Source: Nematostella vectensis (lineage: Eukaryota > Cnidaria > Anthozoa > Actiniaria > Edwardsiidae). From it: a stretch of 64,000 nucleotides of DNA. Position 1 is the first letter of the stretch; each line of letters opens with the position of its first letter. The position numbers and the translations under genes are program-made. This document shows positions 46,371 through 59,000 of this stretch, piece after piece. Under the pieces are notes generated by a model. It saw only the letters and a list, made by a program, of their open reading frames with translations. It was not told where the DNA came from and searched no databases. The DNA is taken from assembly GCF_932526225.1 (NCBI RefSeq), contig NC_064036.1, positions 5,155,519 to 5,219,518 of the forward strand, given 5' to 3'.

Positions 46371-47013
46371 AAGTGCATTGATGTGATTCAAAATTGCGTG
46401 TTCCTGGAAACTGCAATTGCCTTAGAAAATCGTTTAAAGCACTAGGCTCATCAATTAGTCGAATAAAAGGCAAACCGTTTTTTGAATACGAAATAAACAT
46501 TTTCCATTATGTTGCGTCATGCAGCAGCTAAGCCTCCGCTTGAGTGACTTTCTCACGACTTGTGTGACCCAAATTAAGCGAAGACAATAGCTCTTTAAGG
46601 CATTTTTGATTGTTTTAATAGCAATCCTTTGGATGTTATTCAAGTGTAACACAAATTAGCATGAATTGACGTGCTAAACGAATAGAGAACGAACATGATT
46701 TACATATCGACGAAACTGAACAGGACCTGGTGGCAAGTTAATAATAAGCCATATTCTTATAAAGTTCTAGCCTGAAGTTTGTCCGAATCGATCGCATTTT
46801 CATCGTCATATTCCGGGAACAATTCTTCTCGTGAAGCCAGCTGTTATCATGGGTAAAATGAGCTGGAAACTAAACAAAAACAACGTTTCCATGTGAATGT
46901 TAATGGCCTGAGTTTAATCTAGTTGCCGAAACCTAAGAAGGGTTTCTTATTTAGTCCTATACTTCCACTGATGTAAAAAGAATCTTCATCAAATTATCAA
47001 CTGGGACAAAACG

Positions 47014-47083
47014 ATGGCTGTCCGGATAGGGACGATTTTTCGCATTCTGTTGCTGTTAGGCAGCTTGATTCATTTAGCTAACG
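47014..47083 (+). CDS. Cadherin gene 2 exon 1: start and signal peptide
   Basis: ATG at 47014 gives MAVRIGTIFRILLLLGSLIH then LAN, phase-1 donor AACG|GTAAGT. The 23 codons differ from gene 1 by a few conservative changes (A/V, M/I, V/I, M/I). Confidence 0.85.
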
Positions 47084-50000
47084 GTAAGTAAACTAATATG
47101 ACTTGTAAAGTGCTTAGTTTTCTGTATTGGAGCGAGTTGTTGTTTATACAATACCGAATAGATAATAGGGAGATTTGAAGGAAATAATCATTTTCCGCCT
47201 TTAAAGATGTGCTAAGATTTCTTTGGTAACCCAAATATGGATAACCGGAGCACAGAGCTGTGGTTGTCAAAACGCCTTGAGCCATATGACGAAATTCTCT
47301 TAATCATATTCCATATTTCCTCAAAAATTGTAAACAAGAAACTAATATTTAATAGCTGTCAGCTAAACGAAAAATACTCTTGCCCGCCTATTGGACAGGA
47401 AAACTGATAACAAATTTTTTTATGAAATTATTTTTAGTGAAACTATTAAATATTGAAATGTTCATATTAATATTGCGCGCTACAATTTAACCAAGTAAAT
47501 GTTTTTATTATAAAAGAATGCTGAATAATATGCATTTATATGCATTTAAACATTACTATAATGAAATGTACAATTTTGTTGGATATTACAACCAAACACA
47601 ATCGCGATTGAAATCTATTAGGCGGTCCTTAAACGGTTCTCAAGTGGGTAAACAACAACCTTTCTATCCGATTAGTGTATGCGTATAAAATTGTCAACAT
47701 TTGCTTTATCAAACGAAACAAGAAATATCATGAGTGAATTTTAATGAGTTAACATCAAAAAGTCCACCTATTCATCCGTCTGGTATTATGTGACGACGTT
47801 GCTATTCCGTTTTTGTTTACCCCGTAAGAGGACTCTTATGAATATCTTAGGAAAGATGCTCAAACATTCGCATTAGGGCAAACACATAAACCCTCAGGAA
47901 ACAAACAGCCCGAATTTATAATTGATTATGGCTTATTTGAAAACGACTTCGTGACGACCTTCGCACTGTTTACTTCATGCTGGGAGACTTTCAAAACTCT
48001 GTTGGTTTTCATTCCTTCTTTTCAAGTGTTTTGTGTCTCGCCCACCTTCCGAAACACCAATGTAAAAATAATACATTAAATTAAATAACTATGCAATTCG
48101 ACCAATTGTTTATGGTTATTATCATCTTTGAAATTAGCAAAAAATCTTGAATGCATTTTGATCCCCGTGCAGACAAGATAGCTACTATAATAAATGCTAT
48201 GCATGTTTTCCCTTTTTTTTTCTTCTTCTCTTGCTTAAAACAAATGAGAACCGTTTAAGTAATAAAGCTGGCGTGTGACTTTACGGCATACATCACAGAA
48301 ACTGCCAAGAACGAATTGCATAAAAAGTTAATAATTTCTATTCTAGAAGAAGTTCCATTAAAGCACTCCAGTGTTGAGTATCCCGCTAACTAAGCAGAGG
48401 GGAAGGAATGCCGCCGTCTCTTCTCGCTCCCTACAGGAAATAAAAAGAAGCCGAAAACAAGCGAATGCTTCCTTAAAAGGCTACCTATCGCATTTTATGT
48501 TATTATTTTCAAAGCGTTTGTTAGACCCGACATTTAATTGTCAAGAAATTAGAGCTGATTTAAGATCAAACCTGTGAATAAAGATAGGGTAAACTTGAGC
48601 AAAATATAATTAGCGTTGAAGAACAAAAATGTGGACTTTAAAAGCACACTAGCATACACAAATTGGCACCAGTCGGGCCAAGACGGGACGCTAGCACAGT
48701 CTATTACCCGTGCAGTTCGGCAACCATGGACAGCTGTTTCGTCCTTATTAGGACTCGTCAGCATGGCATAGCCGGTTTGCCTCAGTTAAACTTCATCGGC
48801 AAAAAAACTGCAGGGCGACTTCGGCTCGAACGAAGTGCTTTAAACCACAGCTTAGATCCATGTGGGATCTAGAGCTGCGACCGGGCTAGCGTGATGCCAA
48901 TTGTGCGGATCACGCATGCGACCTTTGCTAGTCTAAAACTCCGTCGGATAGCCAAACTATCCTTGCGAGTATGCTAGTGTGCATTTAAAGTCCACATTGT
49001 TGAAGAACAACCACCTGACGTAAAAACGGATAAGCTCGAAAAGCTCCAGAGTGAACGTCACAAAAGTGGCTCGGCGGCCGTCTTGTGCCAAAAAATCGGG
49101 ACCTTCGACACCCCCAGCTTCCTTCCTTGCCTTCTGTAATTCCGTTACATCTATCTCACCCAGAACCCGGGTTCTACTCCCATTCTCAAAATTGACTCGG
49201 AACATCCGGTAGTCCCTAAAGTTCCGAGCCATGAGAAAGATACGCGACGTATCCTTCAGAAAGGAGTTCCCTCCTCAGCGTATCCCCAGAGAGGCTCTTC
49301 ATTTGACGTTAAACCTATGTAAAGGCTATGTAACTACTATAGAAGAGCTAAAAAAATACTTATACTACTATATGTAGTATACCTTTTGCCGATCGTGAAA
49401 GAGGGTGGTTTTTTTTAGATCTGGCAGGCCATGTCATGCACCTGACAGAAACAATGCGGGAAGAAAAAGGGTAAACACAGCAAAATTAAATGTCTTGCAT
49501 TGCTCGCATTTCCATTTCAATAGATAGATGGATGACTGAGTAGGGGGGTTGGCTGGTGGATGTATAGATGAATAGAAAAAAATGGATAATAACTTACCCT
49601 TTGCACATTGTGCTCTGCCTCCTTTGCAGATTGGCTTCGAATTATACATCATGCAATGTTTTCCATTTTATTTTCTTCGTTTTTAGCGTTCAAGTAACGT
49701 AAAGGTGGCTTGTGTATGAAGTATGGTTTTGTGATACAAAAAGGCGTATAATAAAAAAAGAGAATGATAATAGCGTTCAATGATGCAGGAACATTAGCAC
49801 AGCCTTCTGAAAGCCCGGATTCTTTGCCACATAACAAAAGCATACATAACAGAAGGCAGCCATCCTCAGAAAGTATTGGATGAAGCCGAAACAAACCAAT
49901 GCTTCGTACCTATCGCATTTTATGTTATTATTTTCATAATATTTACTTCTTTTGCGCGATCCTGTGCCTGTCAGTCTTTTTTATATTGTTGAACAACAAA

Positions 50001-53000
50001 TATATTAGATTCTGAATTCATTGTAGTACCTAACTAACGAGTGCTTACCATGTCTTTCATCAGTGTTTCATTTTAAGGAGTGTTAGCGGGCGCGCAAAAT
50101 GATTGTAGGAAAGTGAAGGAGGGTGACTTTATACTCCCATATAGTTCCCCTCATCTTCCTACCCTTTAATTATAGACTTTTTCATTTTCCAGGAGCACGT
50201 CCATTATTTGATCCACCCGATTGGACAACAGTTCTTCCAGAGGTCAACACCACCGCGGGTAAGTGCAGTCAGTTCTACTCTTATCGCAACACAATCATTG
50301 TAACAAAAATAGTCCAGCTTCATAGTCTCGTGGGAAGGGCACACGGGGCTCCCCCCCCCCCCCCCCTTCTAGCAGGCAAAAATACAGTAAATGTATGAGA
50401 CATCTAAAATACTTGAATGGGTCTTTTGGCTACGCCGCTGAACGATGCTAGAGACCCATTGTATTTTCTAAAATAACACACACAAAAAAATATAAATCAG
50501 CATCATACTAATGACGCTGAGAACAACGACAGCAGCGACCAGGGCATCCAACAGTCACCAACACTGACAAAAGTTATCTGTGTCAGGAAGAAGTATTTTA
50601 TTTGATAAGATATAGTAACTCATAACCTATACCTATCCTTTGTATTGTCTACAGGAACAATTATAACGAGATTTACCGCTACAGATGCAGATGGTGATAA
50701 TATTAGTTACAGCTTGCAATCCAACGCTCATCCATGGTTCAGAATCAATAGCAGCACTGGAGATCTGATAGTTAACAAAACACTGGACAGAGAGGTAAGA
50801 ACTCCAAAAATAACCAGAGCAAAGCGTTGTATGGCATAACTTATTTTATTCGTATTCAATTCCAGGCAATGGGTAGCGGAGATGGCTCGCTCAGATTCGC
50901 GGTCTATGCAAGCGACGGCTCATCTCAGGTAAGGAGACACCTAAGCTTGTCTTGGTCTGGTCTCCGTTGTTAATTGTGCATAACCATATTCTACTTGCTC
51001 TTATAGGGAAAGCTTACAGCCATTTTAACAATTACTGACATCAACGACAATGCACCCGCCTTTCAAAATACACCGCTGACCAAGTCATGCTCTGAGGTAC
51101 ACCGATTTATCACTTATTTACTTCGACAGAAGTGTCATGAGTTATAGGATTGAAAGAGGCCTTTGCCGCTTTCCATTTGTGATACCAAGTTGCTCAATAT
51201 AGTTAAAAATCAGCTCATCGTCTAGTTAGCTATGTATATTTGTTTGCATATCATCACTTCGATTCTGATGTCCTGAAAAACTGGTCTGCTTGACAGGACA
51301 CGCCCGTGGGTTTCTCGGTGGTTACTGTGACTGCGACAGACACCGATGCAACAACAAATGCCATCATTACGTTTGCAATTGCATCAGGAAATGAGGTATG
51401 CTCTACTTTCTCAGAATCTGTACGGATAGCTGTTTTACAGGTTTTTTTTGTTAGTGATTTGGCAATGCGTGACAAGGAGGTAGCCTAGACCAACGTCTCA
51501 TATTTCTTGTTTAGCAGCAAGGGGCATAGTGTACAAAAACGTAACGATCTCCAAAGTGGAACAAGTTGAAAACGATACCCCTTTGGTGCCGTGGGGACGG
51601 ACGAAAACGGAACCTTTTGAAAAAGATGGCGTGATAACTCAGGTCCAGTCCACTTGGCGCGCGAGTTCGCATGCGCTGTTAGGCTTATCGTTTTCGTCTC
51701 GTTGCTGCGTTTTCGTGGGGACGGATTGTATAAAAATGAAAACGCTTTGTGTTTTTTTGAAAACGGAACAAAAAGGTTGCGTTTTCAAACGAAAACGGAT
51801 ACGTTAGGACAGGGTCTTATTCTCCACGCTAAGTTTTGCTCATGGTTTTTACTGTGTTGTAGGGGGAAACGTTTAGCATCGACAAGGTCACTGGTGATAT
51901 CACCACCTCAAAGCCTCTTGATTATGACAAAGGTCCAAGGGTGTACACACTCAACATCTCAGCAATGGTAAGAGAAATAAGCGATGATTTCATTTAAAGC
52001 GATATAATATATCTTGCTCTGTTGGGAAGCAAATAGATATATTTTGAAAACTAACCACCATCTGGGATGCTAAACTACGACAGCAGACATAACGTTACTG
52101 TAGTAACGTAGTAGTAAGATTGGAAAGAGGTGCGAAAAAAACAACTAACGTAATTCCCTAACGTAACGGAACCTAGGATCGAACCCGGAACCCAGTGGCA
52201 AGTGCAACAGGCAAGACAGAGCGACGCTCTGCCAACTTTGCTACTAAGCATTCACAAGTTAAGAATACGTCCCACTAATGCGTGCAAGAAATTGTAATTT
52301 CAGAACAACCACACAGACCTGATGTTACAGAGCTTCGGAGTGGTTACCATCAATATAACGGATGTAGACGACCTTCCGGCGAACTTCTCACAAAAGCTGT
52401 ACGAGGCGCACATTGATAAGAATTCACCATTGGTGAGTTAAACCTTTAAACATCGTGAAATAATGGGAAGCCCTTCTGGGAACCTAGTTGAAGTCTCGTA
52501 GTAAGAGTTCTACCTTTCCATTCTCTCACACCTTTTCGCCCTTTCCTATGCATACTTTGCCATTTCTACCGCTCCCGCATTTCTAGTCGGTTTTCACTCG
52601 TTCACGCAACTGTTCTGCCTTCTAATGCTCACTGTTAAGCGATTAAGCTAAATCTTCAAGATGGACGCGGCCAGGATTCAAGCCCATTAACCACCACTCG
52701 GGTACATTGAAGACCTCGCCTTGACCGTTTTTTATTACCTAGAAGGAGCAAGATTACCCACATAAAAGAAACTGACAGGCTGTACCTGACCGACCACCAC
52801 AGCTACTCTGTCTTAATAGAGGCGTAAAAAATGAATAACACTTCAACACTGTGTTAATTGAATAAACAAACAAACAACAACAATAACAACAACAAAACAG
52901 ACAATTAAACCCCCAGAGCAAAGGCGAGAAACAAACTAACTCGACTCACGTCGAAACCGAGAATCGAACCTGGAACCGAATAAGTGAATAAGTCATTGTT

Positions 53001-56000
53001 GAGAGGCACAGGCGCTACAGATCGACGCTCTGCCAACTAAGCCACGAAGACTCCCAATGAACTTTTCTGATTCCACTATGCCTACCGAGTTTGTATTTTT
53101 ATTGTTGTTGTTGTCGTTATACCACGACAGTATTGTGATTTGTTATCCGGTATTTATAGGGATCCTTCATCACTCAAGTTCACGCAGAAGACATGGACTC
53201 TTTAAACGCTCCTGTAGAGTATAGCATTTATCCAGGTGAGTGGTCTTTTCTTGGGAGAATCGCCGATATGTACACAATATCATGTAGTTGTTGATAATTC
53301 ATTTTCATTATTATGTATTTTAGATAGCGACCCTGATGGATTATTTGCAATCAACAAAACAAGTGGTGCAGTCACTGTGGATGGGAATTTGAAGAATGGA
53401 GTATACAGTTTGATAGTAAACGTATGTAAACAAATGCTTAATCAACAGATGCGACAAGAAATCAATATTAAGTAATTATAATATTTTACTAGTCAATGTT
53501 ATCATGAAAGCTGTTATTGTCAACACTGTTACCTGTTAAGTGGCCTGTAACAATTTTCTGTTTTATAGGCAAAAAGTACAACACAGCCTCTCGCATTTAC
53601 ACTAGTAAAATTGACGGTTGGTCCTTTGCCGAACTTGACGTACGCCGTGACAGTCTTGGAGGGAGAGGCTAACGTACAAGTGATGGACTTGCAGGTAACT
53701 GTGGAAACAAGGGACTCCTATAGCTATACAAAGCGAGCCCTGGTAACTTATTTAGCCGTTTTGGTCATGGGAAAGAATTAGGGTAACTCTTTATCCAGAC
53801 TGACAGCCATAGAATTAATTGCTTGGAATGTATATTTCTATTGGGTCCATCAGCACTATACTGTCCAAGAGCAGAAACAGATGTATGGACCCCGCTATCT
53901 ATTATTTAAAAATACATTTTCATTCATTTTGCCTGCAGCCCGCTAAGTCGCATTTAAATGCGTCCGGAGGAACGTTTACCTTTTTCGGTAGTTCCGGGTC
54001 CATGTTTTCTATCGATGGCGCTAAGCTGAAAGTTGGGTCAACTCCGCTGGACAGGGAAACTGCTGCACAACATGTATTGGATATTTCACTCACTGAAGGA
54101 GGCACTGTTAAAGGCTTCGTCAAGGTAATCAAATGAATGTTTATTTGCATTATTAGAATAACTGTTATCGTCATATTTCCCATAATCACAACAGCCGTTT
54201 CAAATTAACATTTGTTTGATAGCTGAAGGCTTGTCTTATATCGCATTGCAGGTCACAGTAAACGTTCTTGATATAAACGACGATAGACCTTCCTTCCAAT
54301 CTCCTTCTTTAAACGTGTCTGTGAACGAAATCGAGAGACTGGGCACTGTGATCCTCACAGTATTTGCAACAGATGGCGATGCAGGTGCGAATGGTACGCT
54401 AACATATTCCATCTCGGCCGGCAACGAAGAAGGTAAGAAATTAATAGAAATTTATAGTATTGTTTGTTGAAATGAATTAAAATGACAAAAAGCTTTTTTA
54501 TCTAAAGAACTACAAATCACAAACAAGAGTATATTGTTTACTTTCATTTCAACAGGGTTTTTTTCGATTAATAACAAGACTGGAGCGATTTCGGTGGCAA
54601 AACAGCTGGATCGCGAGACACGTGACCAATACACGCTGACTGTAATGGCTCAAGATGGGGGCGAGCCGCCCCTGAACAGTACAACCGCAGTCGCCATTCA
54701 AGTGGGTGATGCGAATGATAATCCACCTGTCCTACAAGACGCTGTCATTAAAGTATCCTTGAGTGAGGTGAGAGGATGGTAATCAAGGATCGTTGCCTAA
54801 TGATAGTTACCAATTATTCATCGAAAGCTCAACAGTCAGACGCAAAAATTGCTACAGTTTAACTGTTTGCTTGAAAAAATGGCGTTATAATTACAATGTG
54901 ATTGTTGAAGCAATTTTTATTCAAGTGCTCGTCTTTTTCTTATGAAACTGACGTGCGTTTTTAAAAGGTCTGGTAAAACGTACCATTCTAAAATTCTTTA
55001 ACCTATTTGACTTCTCTGACCTTTTCTGTTCCCAGACGGCTGAAATAGACACTCCAGTAGCAACAGTGATAGCATCTGATAAAGACATCGGTGCCAACGG
55101 ACGCCTCATGTACAGCATCGAAAGCGGCGCACATGGGCACTTTCGGATCAAAGATTCGAGCAGTGGAGCGATCAGTCTGGCTGGCATGCTCAGCTACAAT
55201 CAGCGGAACAATTACATTGTGAGTGTTATAGGAAACATTAAGATATAGTTGTCATCGTTACAAAATGGGGGTGTTACAATTCAGGAGTATCAAATATTAT
55301 AGAACACTAATGACAGCAGCCATCAATACACAGAACAACATCAAGAACAGAATAGCAACTTACTATTAATCCTGCGTGATGATTTGCATACTCCAGGTGG
55401 TTGTTAACGTAACAGACGGAGGTTCCCCGGCCCTAAAGTCACGTGCTATTGTGGTGATTGATGTGACGCCGAAACCCCGAAACTTGACGTATGACGTGTC
55501 AGTTTTGGAGGGAGAGGCTAACGTACAAGTGATGGACTTGAAGGTAACTGTGTAAATAAAGGGCTCCTATATTATTATAAGGCGTACGCCTCTAAACTAT
55601 TTTGCTATTTTGGCAAAGGAAAAAAAAACAGGGTCGGGCTCTATCCACTTGCGTTCATAGGATGTATTGCTCTGAATTGACAAATGCAAATTTTATTAAC
55701 GCATTTTGGTTTGAAGAAAAGCAAAAGAATTACTTATTTTGAATAGTCCTTTCTTTTATGCGAGCAAATACCGATACGGAAGAAGAAGTGGAATTTCTAC
55801 TTTCTAAAAATATTTTCTCGTTCATTTTACCACCAGCCAGCCGAGTCGCATTTCAATGTGTCCAGAGGAAATTTTACCTTTTTCGATAGTTCCGGGTCCA
55901 TGTTTTCTATCAATGGTACTAACCTGAGAGTTGGGTCAACTCCGCTGGACAGAGAAACTGCTGCACAACATATATTGGATATTTCACTCACTGAAGGAGG

Positions 56001-59000
56001 CACAATCAAAGGCTTTGTCAAGGTAATGAAATGAATGTTTCTTTGCATCATCAGAATAACTTGTCATCGTCATATTTACCATCATCAGAACAGCCGTTTC
56101 AAATAAAAACTCATTAATATCAGAAGACTTGTCTTATATCGCATTGCAGGTCACAGTAAACGTTCTTGATATAAACGACGAGACACCTTTGTTCCAATCT
56201 CCTTCTTTTAACGTTTCCGTGAACGAAATCGAGAGACTGGGCACCGTGTTCCTCACAGTATCAGCAACAGATGGCGATGCCGGTGCGAATAGTGCGCTGA
56301 CATATTCCATCGCGGCCGGAAACGAAGAAGGTAAGCATTTTAAGAAATTTGTAGTATTTTTTGTTGAAATGTATTAAAAATGACAAAAAGCTTTTTTATC
56401 TAAAGAACTACAAATCACAAACAAGAATATATTGTTTACTTTCGTTTCAACAGGGTTTTTTTCGATTAATAACAAGACTGGAGCGATTTCGGTGGCAAAA
56501 CAGCTGGATCGCGAAACACGTGACCAATACACGCTGACTGTAATGGCTCAAGATGGGAGCGAGCCGCCCCTGAACAGTACAACCGCAGTCGCCATTCAAG
56601 TGGGTGATGCGAATGATAATCCACCTGTCATACAAGACGCTGTCATACAAGTATCCTTGACTGAGGTGAGAGGATGGTAATCAAGGATCGTTGCCTGTTT
56701 ACCCACGCCTGTTGACGGCATACAGTTGACGCATACAATATGTTTGCAAGCCTTAAGTTATCTTGTCGCTTTATGCGTATCTGTTCTTGTTGAAGCTTTT
56801 CTAGTAGTAGTAAGTATAGTAGTATTTTATCTGTAGACACGATGGTGTTCTCTTGATACGATAGCGAAAATATAAATAATAGAGGAATTAATATAGAGGA
56901 ATGCTCTGAAAAGAAGTATGAACCGTTTTTGTGTTAAGATGTACTTTAATCGCAGATCAAACAAATTTAGCTGTAGCTCTACACAGCTTATTGTAGGAAG
57001 AGTATTTGCAGGTTACGAAAACATAGCCCAGTATACAAACGGCCGTTAGCGTTAATTACGATATGAACAAAGTGGCGTTCGTTTCTAGACATGCCCGGAC
57101 TTAAATTGCAGATAATTATAATTTTAACAGGCATGTGAAACACCAGAAGGCCATTCAAAATGTCTTACATTTAATTGACTTCCATTTCTTAATCTCTGAA
57201 CTTTTCTTTTCCTAGACGGCTGCAATAGACACTCCAGTAGCAACAGTGATAGCATCTGATAAAGACATCGGTGCCAACGGACGCCTCATGTACAGCATCG
57301 AAAGCGGCGCACATGGGCACTTTCAGATCAAAGACTCGAGCAGTGGGGCGATCAGTGTGGCTGGCGTGCTCAGCTACAAGCAGCGGCACAATTACACTGT
57401 AAGTGGTATAGGGTGGGAATGGGCTTGTCGTCTTTAAAGTGAACTTTGTTGATAACGAGTATGGCAAAAGGGACGGTGCAATTCGCCAATAGCTCTAACT
57501 AGGCTATTAACTAGGCAAGCACAAACTGTCACTAGGGAATATAATTCTTTTGGATAAGTTATAGCTTCATGTTGACTTGAACTTTTTTTCCGTCTAAGAA
57601 AAATAGGTTTGTAGTATAAGGATATAAACAATAAACAATCCACTTGCCAATTATCCTGTATTACGATCTGCATTGTCCAGGTGGTTGTCAAGGTAACAGA
57701 CGGAGGGTCCTTGGCCCTAGAGTCACGTGCTATTGTGTTGATTGATGTGACGTCTACCACAGAAAACCGGAATGGACCAGTCTTCGCATCGGTTCAATAC
57801 ATCGGAGGTACACACCGTCTGAGAACACCTATGTTTTGCTTTTGAATTTTCTCATGGACAAACAAATACATTTAGTGCAATTTGAGTACCTCGTTTTCTA
57901 ATGATTCTGATTAAGCATGACCAAAATGTCTACAGTTCAGGGAGTAATAATGGTAATGGAATGGCTGCTTGACTTTCACAGGAGTTTACAAGGATACAAG
58001 TTTCGACTTCCCAGTTTTAACTGTCACTGTAAGTATTTTTATCCAGCATCTTCTATTTTTTTTTTAAATCCCTTGCTGGACTGCTCGCTACTCGCACTGA
58101 ACAATCAGCAAAAACAACACTCTGTTCAGAATCGGATCCACGAGACGGAAGTTTGTAGAAGAAAAGCATGAGAGCTAAACTCAACAAATTTGACTTCCGC
58201 CATAAATGTTTTATATATTGGTGAGCTCTCACCAGCCCCTTCCTCATATCCCGGAGCCGCTCCTGCTTTTGTTGCAAGTATTGTCACTTCCGTTTATTAT
58301 ATGGCTACGATAGTACCCGCGCTGTGATTGGCGAAGCCTCGGTCGATACGCCAAAGTTTGATATTTCCTGGCATGACCTCACTCTCGGTTAGTAAGTAGT
58401 TAATATTAAACTATGACGAAGAAAGTACAACTACGTTTGTAGACAGAACAAAAGGCAAAACCCTTATATAAACTTATTTCTCGTACTTACTACGTTTTTA
58501 GGCTACCGATAGCGACACAGGTGTTAATGGCGTTGTGGAATACCGCATCAGAGAAGTCACGGATTTGTTTTACGTCGAGCCAATATCCGGGACAATTAGG
58601 ACAGCAGATGTTTTCGCCGATAAAGATGAAGGGCAGTCCTTTAGCTTTTCGGTCCAGGCCTCCGATAAAGGAACCCCGCCGAAGGAAACGAAAGAGAAAG
58701 CACAAGTAACAGTAAGCGAAAATGGATTAGAATAGCATTCTAGTAATTCTGGATTCTGTTTTGGTCAGGAACGTCCAATCCTAGCACACACTGGGAGTAT
58801 AGCGTGGGGAAAATCAGGCATAATCTAGGGAAATCTACGTTGTGTGTTAATTTTTCATGTTGTTGCTTGGTACTGGACGATAGTGGGAAATGCTGGTCAG
58901 GCTATTTGTGATGGGCACGTGGCGCGCGCCCTCTTCTTGTAGCTTCGATACTAGAAAGTACCGGTTGTTGCTTAGTACAAGCATTCATGGAATGTTATGC

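Noticed and set aside
52959-53044. Functional tRNA gene on the minus strand
   Set aside because: A and B boxes are good, but the spacing is long, no acceptor stem or cloverleaf can be drawn, and a TTG-rich tail follows: a SINE, not a tRNA.
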